From: Acrocarpospora catenulata
GTDB lineage: Bacteria > Actinomycetota > Actinomycetes > Streptosporangiales > Streptosporangiaceae
Assembly: GCF_018476525.1 (NCBI RefSeq)
Contig: NZ_JAHCST010000030.1
Coordinates: 1 to 64,000 of the forward strand
Reading direction: 5' to 3'
DNA length: 64,000 bases
This document shows, one piece after another, positions 36,741-45,779 of the stretch; within the stretch, counting starts at the first letter, position 1; the number at the start of each line of letters is the position of its first letter. A model generated the notes under the pieces. It worked only from the letters and a program-made list of their open reading frames with translations. It was not told the DNA's origin and made no database searches. Position numbers and translations under genes: made by a program.

Positions 36741-38090
36741 CTACGAGCCTTCCGCCAAGGTGGCGCACTCGACTGCCGGGCTGCTCGCGGAGAAGTTTCC
36801 GGCGGCGTCCCTGGCGACGACGGTGAGACTGTAGTCGGTGGCCGGGGGCAGGCCGACGATCCGCACCGGGGGCGCCTCCACGCTGGCGATCAGCGTGCCG
36901 TCGTGGAAGATGTCGTACGCCACGGCGCCGATGTTGTCGGTGGACACGGGCCAGTCCAGGGTGAGCTCGGTGGAGCCGATGTCGGAACACACGGGCTGAC
37001 CTGGGGTCGTGGGCGGCTCGGTGTCATCGGAGGGCGGGGGACACGTGGGGGGTGTCTCCGCTGGGGGAGTCTCCACGGGCGGGGTTTCCACGGGTGGCGT
37101 GACCGTGGGGGATTCGACTGGCGGGGTCGCGGTCGCGCTGTCGGCCGGAGGCGTGGCGCCGGGGGACGGCGTCCCGCCTAGGCCCAGCGGGGACGCCGAT
37201 TCGGCAGGGGGCGTCTCCACGGGCGGTGTCGCCGTCGGCGTCTCGGTCGGCGCGCTGGTCGGGGTCTCCACCGGTGGCGTTTCGACCGGAGGGGTCTCGA
37301 CGACACACGGCGGTTCGACGCACGGCGTCTCGGCGGGCGGTGTTTCGACCGGAGGCGTTACGGTCGGCGTGTCCACAGGCGGTGTCACGGTGGGGGTATC
37401 GACCGGCGGTGTCACGGTTGGGGTGTCGACCGGTGGCGTCACGGTGGGTGTGTCAACCGGCGGTGTCTCAACCGGCGGTGTGACACTCGGGGTGGCCGTG
37501 GGAGTGGTCGGCGTTTCGGCGGGGGGTGTCTCGGTGGGCGGGGCGGTCGTTGGTGGGCATTCCCCTGGCGGGGTCGGTGTGGGTGTCGGGGATTCCGTCG
37601 GTGGGGCCGGGAGGTCGCGTACTTCGAGGTGGTCGAGGTGCGGATTTCCCCGGCGGGTGGTCGCGGTGATCCGGATCGTGTTGGCGCCCGCGACCAGCGG
37701 CGTACGGAACGACAACGTCCGCCAGAACCGCCACCACCGGGTTCCCCGGAACCGCTGGTCCTCGGCCACCGTCTGCCCGTTGACGGAGATGTCGGCCCAG
37801 GTCCCCCGCCGGCCCGGGTTCGCGTACCGGATGAGTATTTTGGCTTCCCCGGCGGTCTCGGCGCTGACCGTCCATTCGACGTAGCTACCGCTCCGGTTGG
37901 ACCCGTTGACGTAACCTTCCCCGCTGTATCCCCGGCGGGAACGTTCGACCCTCCCTTGGACGATGGTGGCGCTCTCGGCCTCGTATCTGGTGCCTCGCTC
38001 GAACGGTGTCGCGGCGCCGGCTGCGGAGGATCCACTGACCAGGATCCCCGCGACCAGCAGTAACGCACCGGTGATCGCATGGCCTCGCAT
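36741..38090 (-). CDS. Secreted CBM35-linker-FN3 protein
   Basis: The 449-residue protein has a signal peptide (MRGHAITGALLLVAGILVSG, cleavage near AAGAA). A carbohydrate-binding module of the CBM6/35 type covers about residues 30-160 (RYEAESATIVQGRV, GYSGEGYVNGSN, LDHLEVRDL). About 200 residues of Pro/Thr/Val/Glu repeats follow, then a C-terminal FN3-like domain (ELTLDWPVSTDNIGAVAYDI). No catalytic domain is present. It may anchor to polysaccharide or help other hydrolases bind; the linker repeats are unusually regular. It is convergent with the bfaAB genes and has its own promoter near the fadD terminus. Confidence 0.85.
   Translation of the reverse strand: MRGHAITGALLLVAGILVSGSSAAGAATPFERGTRYEAESATIVQGRVERSRRGYSGEGYVNGSNRSGSYVEWTVSAETAGEAKILIRYANPGRRGTWADISVNGQTVAEDQRFRGTRWWRFWRTLSFRTPLVAGANTIRITATTRRGNPHLDHLEVRDLPAPPTESPTPTPTPPGECPPTTAPPTETPPAETPTTPTATPSVTPPVETPPVDTPTVTPPVDTPTVTPPVDTPTVTPPVDTPTVTPPVETPPAETPCVEPPCVVETPPVETPPVETPTSAPTETPTATPPVETPPAESASPLGLGGTPSPGATPPADSATATPPVESPTVTPPVETPPVETPPAETPPTCPPPSDDTEPPTTPGQPVCSDIGSTELTLDWPVSTDNIGAVAYDIFHDGTLIASVEAPPVRIVGLPPATDYSLTVVARDAAGNFSASSPAVECATLAEGS
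37365..37480 (-). repeat. 27-base repeats encoding TPPVDTPTV
   Basis: Four consecutive TPPVDTPTV units (27 bases each) are flanked by degenerate TPPVETPP copies, all inside the linker of the CBM35 protein. Codons vary between copies. Tracts like this change length readily by slippage. Confidence 0.75.
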
Positions 38091-38172
38091 GGGTTTGTCT
38101 CCCCGGAGTCTTCGACGACGTCCTGACCGTACGGGCGCCCACTACCCGCGAAGCCTCCGGGGAACCTCCGAG

Positions 38173-39684
38173 CTACCGAAGTTCGCGTTTGAGGATCTTG
38201 CCGGTGGCGGTCATCGGCAGCGCCTCCCTGAACTCGACGATCCGGGGGTACTTGTAGGCCGCCATCGTCTCCCGGGACCATTCGACGATTTCCTGCTCGG
38301 TGACCGTGGCCTCCGGCCGGCGGATCACGTACGCCTTGATCTCCTCGCCCAGCTTCTCGTCCGTCACCCCGACCACGGCGGCCAGCGAGACCGCCTCGTG
38401 GGTCATCAGCACCTCTTCGATCTCCCGGGGGTACACGTTGAACCCGCCCCGAATGATCATGTCCTTGGCCCGGTCGACGATGAAGTAGAAGCCGTCCTCG
38501 TCCCGCCGCGCGACGTCCCCGGTACGGAACCAGCCGTCCCGCATCACCTCGGCGGTGGCCTCCGGCCGGTTGTAGTACCCCTTCATGACGTTGTGGCCCC
38601 GGATGGCGATCTCTCCCAGCTCCGGCACGGTGTCCCAGTCGCCGTCGATCAGCTTCATCTCCACCCCCCAGACCGGCGTGCCGATGGAGCCGGGCTTGAA
38701 CGGGCGGCCGAACTGGTTGAAGGAGGCGACGGGCGAGGTCTCCGACAGGCCGTACCCTTCCATGATCGGGATGCCGAAGCTCTTCTCGAAGTCCTTCAGC
38801 ACCTCGACCGGCAGCGACGCCCCGCCCGAGATGGCGGTGGCCAGCGACGGCGGGGGATCGCCCGCGGCGCCGAGCAGCGCCCAGTACATGGTGGGCACCC
38901 CGGCGAAGAGGGTGACGCCCTCCCGGTGCATCAGCCGGAGCGCCTCGCCCGGCTCGAAGCGCGGCAGCAGGACCACCGTGGCCCGGCGCCGGAAGCCGGC
39001 GTTCATGATCACGGTCTGCCCGAAGGAGTGGAAGAGCGGCAGCGTGGCCAGGAACACGTTCTCCGGCAGGCGCGGGTGGATCTCGTCGCCGACCATCGCG
39101 TTGATCAGCATGTTCTGGTGGCTCAGCTCGGCGCCCTTGGGCTGTCCGGTGGTGCCGCTGGTGTAGAGGATGACCGCGGTGTCCTCGGCCGAGGTCTGGA
39201 CCGTCTCGAAGGTGGTGGCCATGCCCTCCAGTGCCGCCCAGAACGACTCCCCGTACGGGGTCTCGGTGGCCAGCGGGGTCGCGGGCAGCACGATCAGGTG
39301 CTCCGCCCCCGACTCCTCGAACCCGGCCCGGCCCCGCTCGCCGAGCGGCAGCTCGGGGGTGCCCTCGAAGCAGAAGAACGCCTTGGCCTGCGAGTCGTCC
39401 AGGTGGTAGGCGATCTCCCGCGCCTGGAGCAGCACGTTGAGCGGCACGACCGTGGCCCCGGCCTTCAGGATGCCGAAGTAGACCATCGGGAAGTACGGCA
39501 GGTTCGGGCAGGCCAGCGCGACCTTGTCCCCTCGCCCCACACCCCGCGCGGTCAGCAGGTTGGCGACCTGGTTGGCCACGGAGTCCACGTACGCGTACGG
39601 CAGGCGGAGGTCACCGAAGACCAGCGCGGTCTTGTCGGGAACCTCGCGGGCACTGTCCTCTAACACGATGGCGAGATTAAGCAT
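38173..39684 (-). CDS. fadD: Fatty acyl-CoA ligase (FadD-like)
   Basis: The 503-residue protein is an ANL-superfamily adenylating enzyme: VILYTSGTTGQPKGAELSH (P-loop, about residue 165-183), MEGYGLSETSPVASFN, WFRTGDVARRDEDGFYFIVD, KDMIIRGGFNVYPREIEEVL and the C-terminal lysine in MTATGKILKREL. It activates carboxylic acids, probably medium or long chain or aromatic, to CoA thioesters. It is divergent from a GMC oxidoreductase and two P450s across a perfect operator, so it may take up the acids those enzymes produce. ATG 39684 is preferred; GTG 39690 is two codons upstream, and neither has a strong Shine-Dalgarno. Confidence 0.88.
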   Translation of the reverse strand: MLNLAIVLEDSAREVPDKTALVFGDLRLPYAYVDSVANQVANLLTARGVGRGDKVALACPNLPYFPMVYFGILKAGATVVPLNVLLQAREIAYHLDDSQAKAFFCFEGTPELPLGERGRAGFEESGAEHLIVLPATPLATETPYGESFWAALEGMATTFETVQTSAEDTAVILYTSGTTGQPKGAELSHQNMLINAMVGDEIHPRLPENVFLATLPLFHSFGQTVIMNAGFRRRATVVLLPRFEPGEALRLMHREGVTLFAGVPTMYWALLGAAGDPPPSLATAISGGASLPVEVLKDFEKSFGIPIMEGYGLSETSPVASFNQFGRPFKPGSIGTPVWGVEMKLIDGDWDTVPELGEIAIRGHNVMKGYYNRPEATAEVMRDGWFRTGDVARRDEDGFYFIVDRAKDMIIRGGFNVYPREIEEVLMTHEAVSLAAVVGVTDEKLGEEIKAYVIRRPEATVTEQEIVEWSRETMAAYKYPRIVEFREALPMTATGKILKRELR

Positions 39685-39706
39685 GGCCACATGCTTGCAG
39701 CCGTCC

Positions 39707-39735
39707 TTACCTACTGGTAGGTAACCGAAGGTTAC
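39707..39735. promoter_or_regulatory. Perfect TetR-like operator between fadD and GMC/P450 genes
   Basis: TTACCTAC-TG-GTAGGTAA (39707-39724) is a perfect 18-base dyad. It overlaps a second one, GTAACC-GAA-GGTTAC (39721-39735). They lie in the 85-base divergent region. This form is typical of TetR-family sites controlling lipid-degradation genes. No TetR gene is adjacent. Confidence 0.75.
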
Positions 39736-39769
39736 AAACTGGACGCATTCCCCGATCGGGAGTAAGCAC

Positions 39770-41323
39770 GTGGCTATGGACTTCCACTATGTAATCGTTG
39801 GTGCCGGTTCAGCCGGATGTGTGCTGGCCGCCCGGCTGAGTGAGGACCCCGAGGTGCGGGTGGCCCTGATCGAGGCCGGCGGCAGCGACCGGAAGCTGGA
39901 AGTCCGCATGCCGGCCGGGTTCTCCAAGCTCTTCAAGACCGCCTACGACTGGGACTACACCACCGTGGCGCAGACCGGGCTGACCGGGCGTGAACTCTAC
40001 TGGCCGCGCGGGCGCATGCTCGGCGGCTCCTCCTCGCTGAACGCCCAGATGTGGGTACGGGGGACCGCCCTCGACTACGACCAGTGGGACCTCCCCGGCT
40101 GGACTTACGACGAGGTGCTGCCCTACTTCCAGCGCGCGGAGCGGCGGGTCGGCTCCAACCGGGGCGGGGTGTACGGAACCACGGGCCCACTCTACATCTC
40201 CGAGTTACGCAGCCCCAACCCCATCACGGCCGCCTTCCTGGAAGCCTGCGCGCAGACCGGCCTGACCCGCCTGCCGGAGCTGAACGGCCGGACCAACGAG
40301 GGCTACGGCCCCACCCCCGTCAACCAGAACCGCGGCCACCGCTGGAGCGCCGCCGACGCCTACCTGCGCCCGGCCATGGGCCGGGAGAACCTCACCGTGC
40401 TGACCGCCGCCCAGGCCCGGCGCGTACTGATCGAGAACGGGCGCGCGACCGGCGTCGAGTACGGCGAGGGCCTGACCGTCCGGGCCTCCCGCGAGGTCAT
40501 CCTGGCGGCCGGGACGATCGGTTCGCCGCAGTTGCTGATGCGCTCAGGGGTGGGCGATCCGGAGGTGCTGGCCGCCGACGGCATCGAGGTGGTGCACCCG
40601 TCCAAGCAGGTGGGCGCCAACCTGATGGACCACCTGACCAGCGGGGTGTTCCTGAACTGCCCGGAACCGATCACGCTGACCGGGGCCGAGACACTGGCCA
40701 ACCTGCTCCGCTACCTGCTGCTGCGGCGCGGGATGCTGACCACCAACGTGGGGGAGGCGGTGGCGTTCATCCGCACCACCCCCGAGGAGCCCGCCCCGGA
40801 CATCGAGCTGATCTTCGCGCCGGGCCCGTTCATCGACCACGGTCTCACTCCGAAGCCGGGACACGGCATCACCATCGGGGTCATCCTGCTCCAGCCGGAG
40901 AGCCGGGGCCGGATCACGCTGCGCGGCGGCGAACCGGTCATCGACCCCGGCTACCTCACCGCCGAGGCCGACCTGCGCAGGTTGGTGGCCGGGCTCCGGG
41001 TGGCGCAGAAGATCGCCGAAGCCCCCGCGCTCCAGCCGTTCACCGCCGGGCCGATGGCGCCGTACCAGGGCGGCGAGAGCGACGAGGAACTGGCCGCCTG
41101 GGTCAGGGAGCGGGCCGAGACGCTCTACCACCCGGCCGGGACCTGCCGGATGGGCGCCGACCCGGACTCGGTCGTCGATCCAGAACTCCGGGTGCGCGGG
41201 ATCGACGGGCTGCGGGTGGTCGACGCCTCGGTGCTGCCGACCCTCAACCGCGGCCACACCCACGCCCCCGTCGTCATGGTCGCCGAAAAGGCGGCGGAGC
41301 TTCTCGCCAAGGCGGCAGGATGA
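39770..41323 (+). CDS. GMC-family oxidoreductase (choline dehydrogenase-like)
   Basis: The 517-residue protein has the FAD-binding DFHYVIVGAGSAGCVLAARL, the GMC signature WPRGRMLGGSSSLNAQMW (about residue 80-97), the second signature GTIGSPQLLMRSGVG and the C-terminal HPAGTCRMG/NRGHTHAPVVMVAEKA with the catalytic His pair region. GMC enzymes oxidise primary alcohols to aldehydes, sometimes acids. The stop overlaps the start of a P450 by four bases (ATGA), so the two are coupled. A P450 hydroxylation followed by GMC oxidation is chemically sensible. GTG 39770 follows GGGAG; ATG 39776 is an alternative. Confidence 0.9.
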   Translation: MAMDFHYVIVGAGSAGCVLAARLSEDPEVRVALIEAGGSDRKLEVRMPAGFSKLFKTAYDWDYTTVAQTGLTGRELYWPRGRMLGGSSSLNAQMWVRGTALDYDQWDLPGWTYDEVLPYFQRAERRVGSNRGGVYGTTGPLYISELRSPNPITAAFLEACAQTGLTRLPELNGRTNEGYGPTPVNQNRGHRWSAADAYLRPAMGRENLTVLTAAQARRVLIENGRATGVEYGEGLTVRASREVILAAGTIGSPQLLMRSGVGDPEVLAADGIEVVHPSKQVGANLMDHLTSGVFLNCPEPITLTGAETLANLLRYLLLRRGMLTTNVGEAVAFIRTTPEEPAPDIELIFAPGPFIDHGLTPKPGHGITIGVILLQPESRGRITLRGGEPVIDPGYLTAEADLRRLVAGLRVAQKIAEAPALQPFTAGPMAPYQGGESDEELAAWVRERAETLYHPAGTCRMGADPDSVVDPELRVRGIDGLRVVDASVLPTLNRGHTHAPVVMVAEKAAELLAKAAG

Positions 41324-42579
41324 GCGTCACCGACATCGATCTTTCCCACATCCCGTTCTGGGGCCGTCCCCGGGAAGAGCGGCTGGAGGCGTTCCGCCGC
41401 CTGCGCGAGCTCGACCGCCCGGTCTTCGCCCGCGAGAACAGGGTTCCTTTCATCAAGGAAGGCGCCGGCTACTACGCCCTGGTCCGGCACGCCGACGTCA
41501 TCGAGGCCAGCCGCAACGCCGGGGTGTTCAGCAGCGAGCCCACCACCAACAGCATCCCGGACATGCCCCGCTGGCTGGCCGTCTACTTCGGCTCAATGAT
41601 CAACATGGACGACCCCCGGCACGCCAGGTTACGCAGGATCGTCTCCCGTGCCTTTACCCCGCGCATCCTGGCCAAGATGGAGGAGGACCTACAGCAGGCC
41701 GCCGGAGAGATCATCTCCCGGGCCTCCGGCCGGGGCGACTTCGTGACCGAGATCGCCGCCCGGTTACCCGTACAGGTCATCTGCGACATGATGGGCATCC
41801 CGCCGGACCGCCACGACGAGGTGCTCCGCCACACCAACGTGATCCTGGCCAACGCCGACCCCGAGTACTCCGGCATCACCGTCGACTTCACCGACGGCGT
41901 CTTCCACCGCTGGCCGGTGGCCCGCGGTCTGGCCAGGCTGATCGGCGCGGGGCGCGGCCTGAGCGCGATGGCCCAGCGGCTCGGCCGGGCCCGCCGCCGC
42001 AACCCCACGGGCGACCTGACCTCGCTGCTGGTCAACGGCGAGGAGCGGCTGACCGCCCAGGAACTCGGTTCGTTCTTCATCCTGCTGGTCACCGCCGGGG
42101 CCGAGACCACCAGGAACGCCATCTCGCACGGCCTGAAGCTGCTCACCGACCACCCCGACCAGCGCGAGCTGCTGCTGAGCGACTTCGACAAGCACATCCC
42201 CGGCACGGTCGAGGAGATCATCCGGTACGCCACCCCGGTCATCCAGTTCCGCCGCACCCTGACCAGGGACCACCACATGAACGGCCAGGACTACCGCGCC
42301 GGTGACAAGGTGCTGCTCTTCTACAACTCCGCCAACCGCGACGAAGCGGTCTTCACCGACCCCGACCGCTTCGACATCACCCGCAACCCCAACCCGCACG
42401 TCGGCTTCGGCGGTCCAGGACCGCACTACTGCCTGGGCGCCCACCTGGCCCGGCGCGAGATCACCGTGATGTTCCGCGAGCTGTTCACCCGCCACCCCGG
42501 CATCCGGACCACCGGCGAGCCGGACTATCTGCTCTCGAACTTCATCAACGGGATCAAACATGTGACCTACGCATGGTGA
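41320..42579 (+). CDS. Cytochrome P450 (CYP124/125/142-like), first copy
   Basis: The 419-residue soluble P450 has MDDPRHARLRRIVSRAFTPR near residue 87, the I-helix TAGAETTRNAISHG, the ExxR motif in VEEIIRYA and the haem loop FGGPGPHYCLGAHLARRE with the axial Cys. The RNAISHG I-helix and the DPRH region resemble the CYP124/125/142 group, which oxidises terminal methyls of sterols or methyl-branched lipids. No ferredoxin gene is nearby. It overlaps the GMC gene by four bases, and a second P450 follows after 52 bases. The substrate is not proven. Confidence 0.9.
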   Translation: MSVTDIDLSHIPFWGRPREERLEAFRRLRELDRPVFARENRVPFIKEGAGYYALVRHADVIEASRNAGVFSSEPTTNSIPDMPRWLAVYFGSMINMDDPRHARLRRIVSRAFTPRILAKMEEDLQQAAGEIISRASGRGDFVTEIAARLPVQVICDMMGIPPDRHDEVLRHTNVILANADPEYSGITVDFTDGVFHRWPVARGLARLIGAGRGLSAMAQRLGRARRRNPTGDLTSLLVNGEERLTAQELGSFFILLVTAGAETTRNAISHGLKLLTDHPDQRELLLSDFDKHIPGTVEEIIRYATPVIQFRRTLTRDHHMNGQDYRAGDKVLLFYNSANRDEAVFTDPDRFDITRNPNPHVGFGGPGPHYCLGAHLARREITVMFRELFTRHPGIRTTGEPDYLLSNFINGIKHVTYAW

Positions 42580-42631
42580 ACGGGCGCTTGTGGCACGATG
42601 GGGACCGAATGTCGTTCTAGTGGGGGTATCG

Positions 42632-43906
42632 ATGACGACTCAGCCCGCCGGGTACGCGCCGATCCGGACCACCGCGGACATCAACCTGTCCGACTGGGAC
42701 TTCTGGGCCCGCCCCATGCCCGAGCGGGAGCACGCCTTCCAGCTCCTTCGCGACCAGGACATCCCTGCCTTCTTTCCCGAGCCGGAAGTCTCCTTCGCCC
42801 CGCCGGGACCCGGCTACCACGCGCTGGTCCGGCACGCCGACATCCTGGAGGCCAGCCGGAACCCGGAGATCTTCTGCTCCGGCTCCGGCGGCGCCACCAA
42901 CATCGTCGACATGCCCGCCGAGTTCGTCGAGTACTTCGGCTCCATGATCAGCATGGACGACCCCCGCCACGCGCGGCTGCGCCGGATCGTCTCCCGGGCC
43001 TTCACCCCCCGGATGATCCGCCAGTTCGAGGCCGACGTGGAGGAGGCCGCCACCCGCATCGTGGACGACCTGCTCCAGACCGGCCCCGGCTGCGACTTCG
43101 TCACCGAGGTGGCCGCCCGGTTCCCGTTAAAGATCATCTGCGACATGATGGGCATCCCCGAGCGCGACTACACCTTCGTCTTCGACCGCTCGAACGTGAT
43201 CCTCGGCGCCTCCGACACCGAGTACGTCAGCGACCCCGGCTCCATCGCCACCGCGCTGCTCACCGCCGGCATGGAACTCCAGCAACTGGTCCAGGACCTC
43301 GCCGCCCACCGCCTCGGCAACCCCACCGACGACCTGATCTCCACCCTGATCAACGCCAACATCGACGGCGAGCAGCTCACCGCCCAGGAACTCGGCTCCT
43401 TCTTCATCCTGCTCGTGGTGGCCGGCAACGAGACCACCAGGAACGCCATCTCGCACGGCCTGCGCCTGCTCACCCTCAACCCCGACCAGAAGGCCCACTG
43501 GCTGGCCGACCTGGACGGCAGGGCCCCCGGCGCGGTGGAGGAGATCGTGCGGCTGGCGGCCCCCGTCAACTACATGCGGCGCAAACTCACCCGCGACCAC
43601 GTGATGAGCAACGGCGCCCAGATGCGCGCGGGCGAGAAGGTGGTCCTCTACTACTGGTCGGCCAACCGGGACGAGCGGGTCTTCGAGGATCCGTACCGGT
43701 TCGACATCACCCGCAACCCCAACCCCCACGTGGGCTTCGGCGGGCCGGGGCCGCACTTCTGCCTGGGCGCCCACCTGGCCCGCCGCGAGATCAGCGTGAT
43801 GTTCCGCGAACTCCTGCGCCGGGTCCCGACGATCGAGGCGGGTACGCCGGAACGGCTCTTCTCCAGCTTCATCAACGGCACGAAGCACATGGAGTGCAGG
43901 TTCTAG
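42632..43906 (+). CDS. Cytochrome P450 (CYP124/125/142-like), second copy
   Basis: The 424-residue P450 is a close paralogue of its upstream neighbour: MDDPRHARLRRIVSRAFTPR, VVAGNETTRNAISHGLRLLT (I-helix with the AGNETTRN form seen in CYP125-type enzymes), VEEIVRLAAPVNYMRRKLTR and the haem loop FGGPGPHFCLGAHLARREIS. Tandem duplication with divergence suggests two substrates or two steps of the same side-chain oxidation. ATG 42632 follows GTGGGGGTATCG. Its 3' end overlaps the convergent membrane-protein gene by four bases. Confidence 0.9.
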   Translation: MTTQPAGYAPIRTTADINLSDWDFWARPMPEREHAFQLLRDQDIPAFFPEPEVSFAPPGPGYHALVRHADILEASRNPEIFCSGSGGATNIVDMPAEFVEYFGSMISMDDPRHARLRRIVSRAFTPRMIRQFEADVEEAATRIVDDLLQTGPGCDFVTEVAARFPLKIICDMMGIPERDYTFVFDRSNVILGASDTEYVSDPGSIATALLTAGMELQQLVQDLAAHRLGNPTDDLISTLINANIDGEQLTAQELGSFFILLVVAGNETTRNAISHGLRLLTLNPDQKAHWLADLDGRAPGAVEEIVRLAAPVNYMRRKLTRDHVMSNGAQMRAGEKVVLYYWSANRDERVFEDPYRFDITRNPNPHVGFGGPGPHFCLGAHLARREISVMFRELLRRVPTIEAGTPERLFSSFINGTKHMECRF

Positions 43907-45636
43907 TCGGCTACCTTGATCGACTTGAAGATGGTGTTCACGTCGGGCAGCAGGTCGTCCTTGATGTCCGGCACCTGCATGTAGACGATCGACGGCAGCG
44001 GCTGGCCGGTGTTCACCGCGGCCACCACCACCAGGGTGGACCCGCCGTCGTCGGTCACCTTGTACGCGCCGAGCTGGCCGTTCGCGCCACGCAGCTTCTG
44101 CGCGCCGACCTTGCTCACCTTGTTGCCCTTGGGGAAGATGCTCTGCCGGGCCTTCACCACCACCGCGTTGATCACCGGCCGCAGGTCGTCGGCCGTGGTG
44201 AACTTGGCGGCCAGCTCCTGGCTGAGGGGGCCGCTCATCACCTGGGCGTACTGCGGCTTGCCCTTGGTGGTCATGCCGGCGTTCACGAACTGGCGGGTCA
44301 CGTAGCCGTAGGTGGTCTGGATGCCCTGCTGGTCCAGGTCGGTCCGCCACGGGCCGCCGAGCTGGGGGAGCGAGACGTGCCCCTCGCTGTCGGTGAGGGT
44401 GCCCTTGACCGGGGAGGCCGTGCCCTCGTAGACGGGCAGGCCGCCCTGGGCCTGGGGCGCGGTGGAGCTCTTGGAAGCCGACGGCTTGGCCGAGGGGGAC
44501 GGGTTGGCCGAGTCCTCGCCGGTGCCGGCCAGCGGGCCCGCCAGGAACGCCCAGAGCAGCGCGGCGATCAGCGCCACCAGGACCGAGCCGACCAGCGCGA
44601 ACAGCCAGATCGGGCGGCCGCGCTCCTCTTCCTCGTCGTACTCGTCGATGGCCTGGTAGTTCTCGCCGAAGACGGTGTTCCAGAGCTCCTGCTGGCGGTG
44701 CGCGGGGGGCGTCTTGGGGCCGCTGATCTGCCCGGCCGTCACGAACGGCTTGTACGGGTCGGCGGGTTGCTGCGGCTGCTGGTGCGGAGGTTGTTGAGGT
44801 TGGGGCTGTGGCTGGTACTGGGGCTGCTGGTGTTGCGGCTGCGGCTGCGGAGGAGCCTGCGGCTGGAATTGGGGCTGCGGGGGAGCCTGGGTCTGCGGCT
44901 GGGCGGCCATCATGCCCGTCATCGGGAACTGGGGCACACCGTGCTCGCCCGTGTGCGGGCCGGAGAACGCCTGCTGCGGCGGGGCCTGCTGGTCCATGGG
45001 GGCGCGGTAGAGGGGGGTCTCCCCGGTGCCGAACTGGCGGGGGCTCTGCTGGCCCAGCGCGCCGAAGGGCTGAGGGTCAGCGCCGAAGGGCTGAGGGTCA
45101 CGGGGGCCGAGCCGTACCGTGCTGTCGGCCTGGCGGGGGTCCTGCTGGATGCCGGGGGGAACACCGAACGGGCCGGTCGAGAAGGGCTCGTGCGCCGGAG
45201 GTGGGAGCACCGGGTGGTCGGGTTCGCGGTACTGCGGGCGGCCGAAGGGGTCGGTGCCGCCTCGGGGCGGGTCGTTCAGCGGGGGCGGGAGCACGGGGTG
45301 GTCGCCGGTGCGGTAGGAGCGCTGGCCGTACGGGTCGGGCTCGGGGTAGCCGGGCGGGGGGCCCGCGGTGGGGGAGGAGGCCGCGGGGACCTCGGGCCAG
45401 GCGGGCGGAACCTCTGGCCAGGCCGGGGTTCGCTGCGACTCGCTGTGCTCCGAGGGCATGTGACCTCCCGAGATCATGCCCGAATTGGACGTGCCTGGCA
45501 TGATCTCATGCGACCCGGGGGGCGGGGCACCTAAACCAGAGAATGCGCCGCGGAACTGCTCACCGGTGGGATCGGTCGGGGGATCCTGCATCGGAAGGAA
45601 ATCCGGGCCCGATCCCGGGTCGAGTGAGTTCGCCAC
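43903..45636 (-). CDS. Membrane-anchored Pro/Gln-rich protein
   Basis: The 577-residue protein has about 310 cytoplasmic residues very rich in Pro, Gln and Gly, including PQPQ/PPQQ tracts. A short acidic segment follows (EYDEEEERGRP), then one membrane helix (WLFALVGSVLVALIAALLWA, about residue 335-355), a Ser/Pro linker and an extracytoplasmic C-terminal domain of about 170 residues. The end (VYMQVPDIKDDLLPDVNTIF) matches the product at 9475-10437, so they are paralogues. The function is unknown. GTG 45636 is preferred because TACCCT lies six bases upstream (leaderless type); the frame is open to 45735. Confidence 0.72.
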   Translation of the reverse strand: MANSLDPGSGPDFLPMQDPPTDPTGEQFRGAFSGLGAPPPGSHEIMPGTSNSGMISGGHMPSEHSESQRTPAWPEVPPAWPEVPAASSPTAGPPPGYPEPDPYGQRSYRTGDHPVLPPPLNDPPRGGTDPFGRPQYREPDHPVLPPPAHEPFSTGPFGVPPGIQQDPRQADSTVRLGPRDPQPFGADPQPFGALGQQSPRQFGTGETPLYRAPMDQQAPPQQAFSGPHTGEHGVPQFPMTGMMAAQPQTQAPPQPQFQPQAPPQPQPQHQQPQYQPQPQPQQPPHQQPQQPADPYKPFVTAGQISGPKTPPAHRQQELWNTVFGENYQAIDEYDEEEERGRPIWLFALVGSVLVALIAALLWAFLAGPLAGTGEDSANPSPSAKPSASKSSTAPQAQGGLPVYEGTASPVKGTLTDSEGHVSLPQLGGPWRTDLDQQGIQTTYGYVTRQFVNAGMTTKGKPQYAQVMSGPLSQELAAKFTTADDLRPVINAVVVKARQSIFPKGNKVSKVGAQKLRGANGQLGAYKVTDDGGSTLVVVAAVNTGQPLPSIVYMQVPDIKDDLLPDVNTIFKSIKVAD

Positions 45637-45642
45637 GAGATG

Positions 45643-45648
45643 AGGGTA
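45643..45648 (-). promoter_or_regulatory. -10 element of the Pro/Gln-rich protein gene
   Basis: TACCCT on the minus strand lies six bases before GTG 45636, with a TGACCA-like -35 at 17 bases spacing. It implies a leaderless transcript. The same arrangement is seen at the paralogue (TACGCT at 9462-9467). Confidence 0.4.
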
Positions 45649-45767
45649 GAGGAACCCGACACCAGTGGTCACAACGGATCTATCACCATCGCGTATCGGC
45701 GTCTGACTGGGCGTGTAAGATCGTCGGCCCCGCACGATATCGTCAGCGTCGCACTTGAAGTCTGCGC

Positions 45768-45773
45768 TAGGCT
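45768..45773 (+). promoter_or_regulatory. -10 element of the leuS leader
   Basis: TAGGCT (TANNNT) lies six bases before ATG 45780. Transcription would then start at or next to the leader peptide's ATG, making it leaderless. No clear -35 box is seen. Confidence 0.45.
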
Positions 45774-45779
45774 TGCGCT

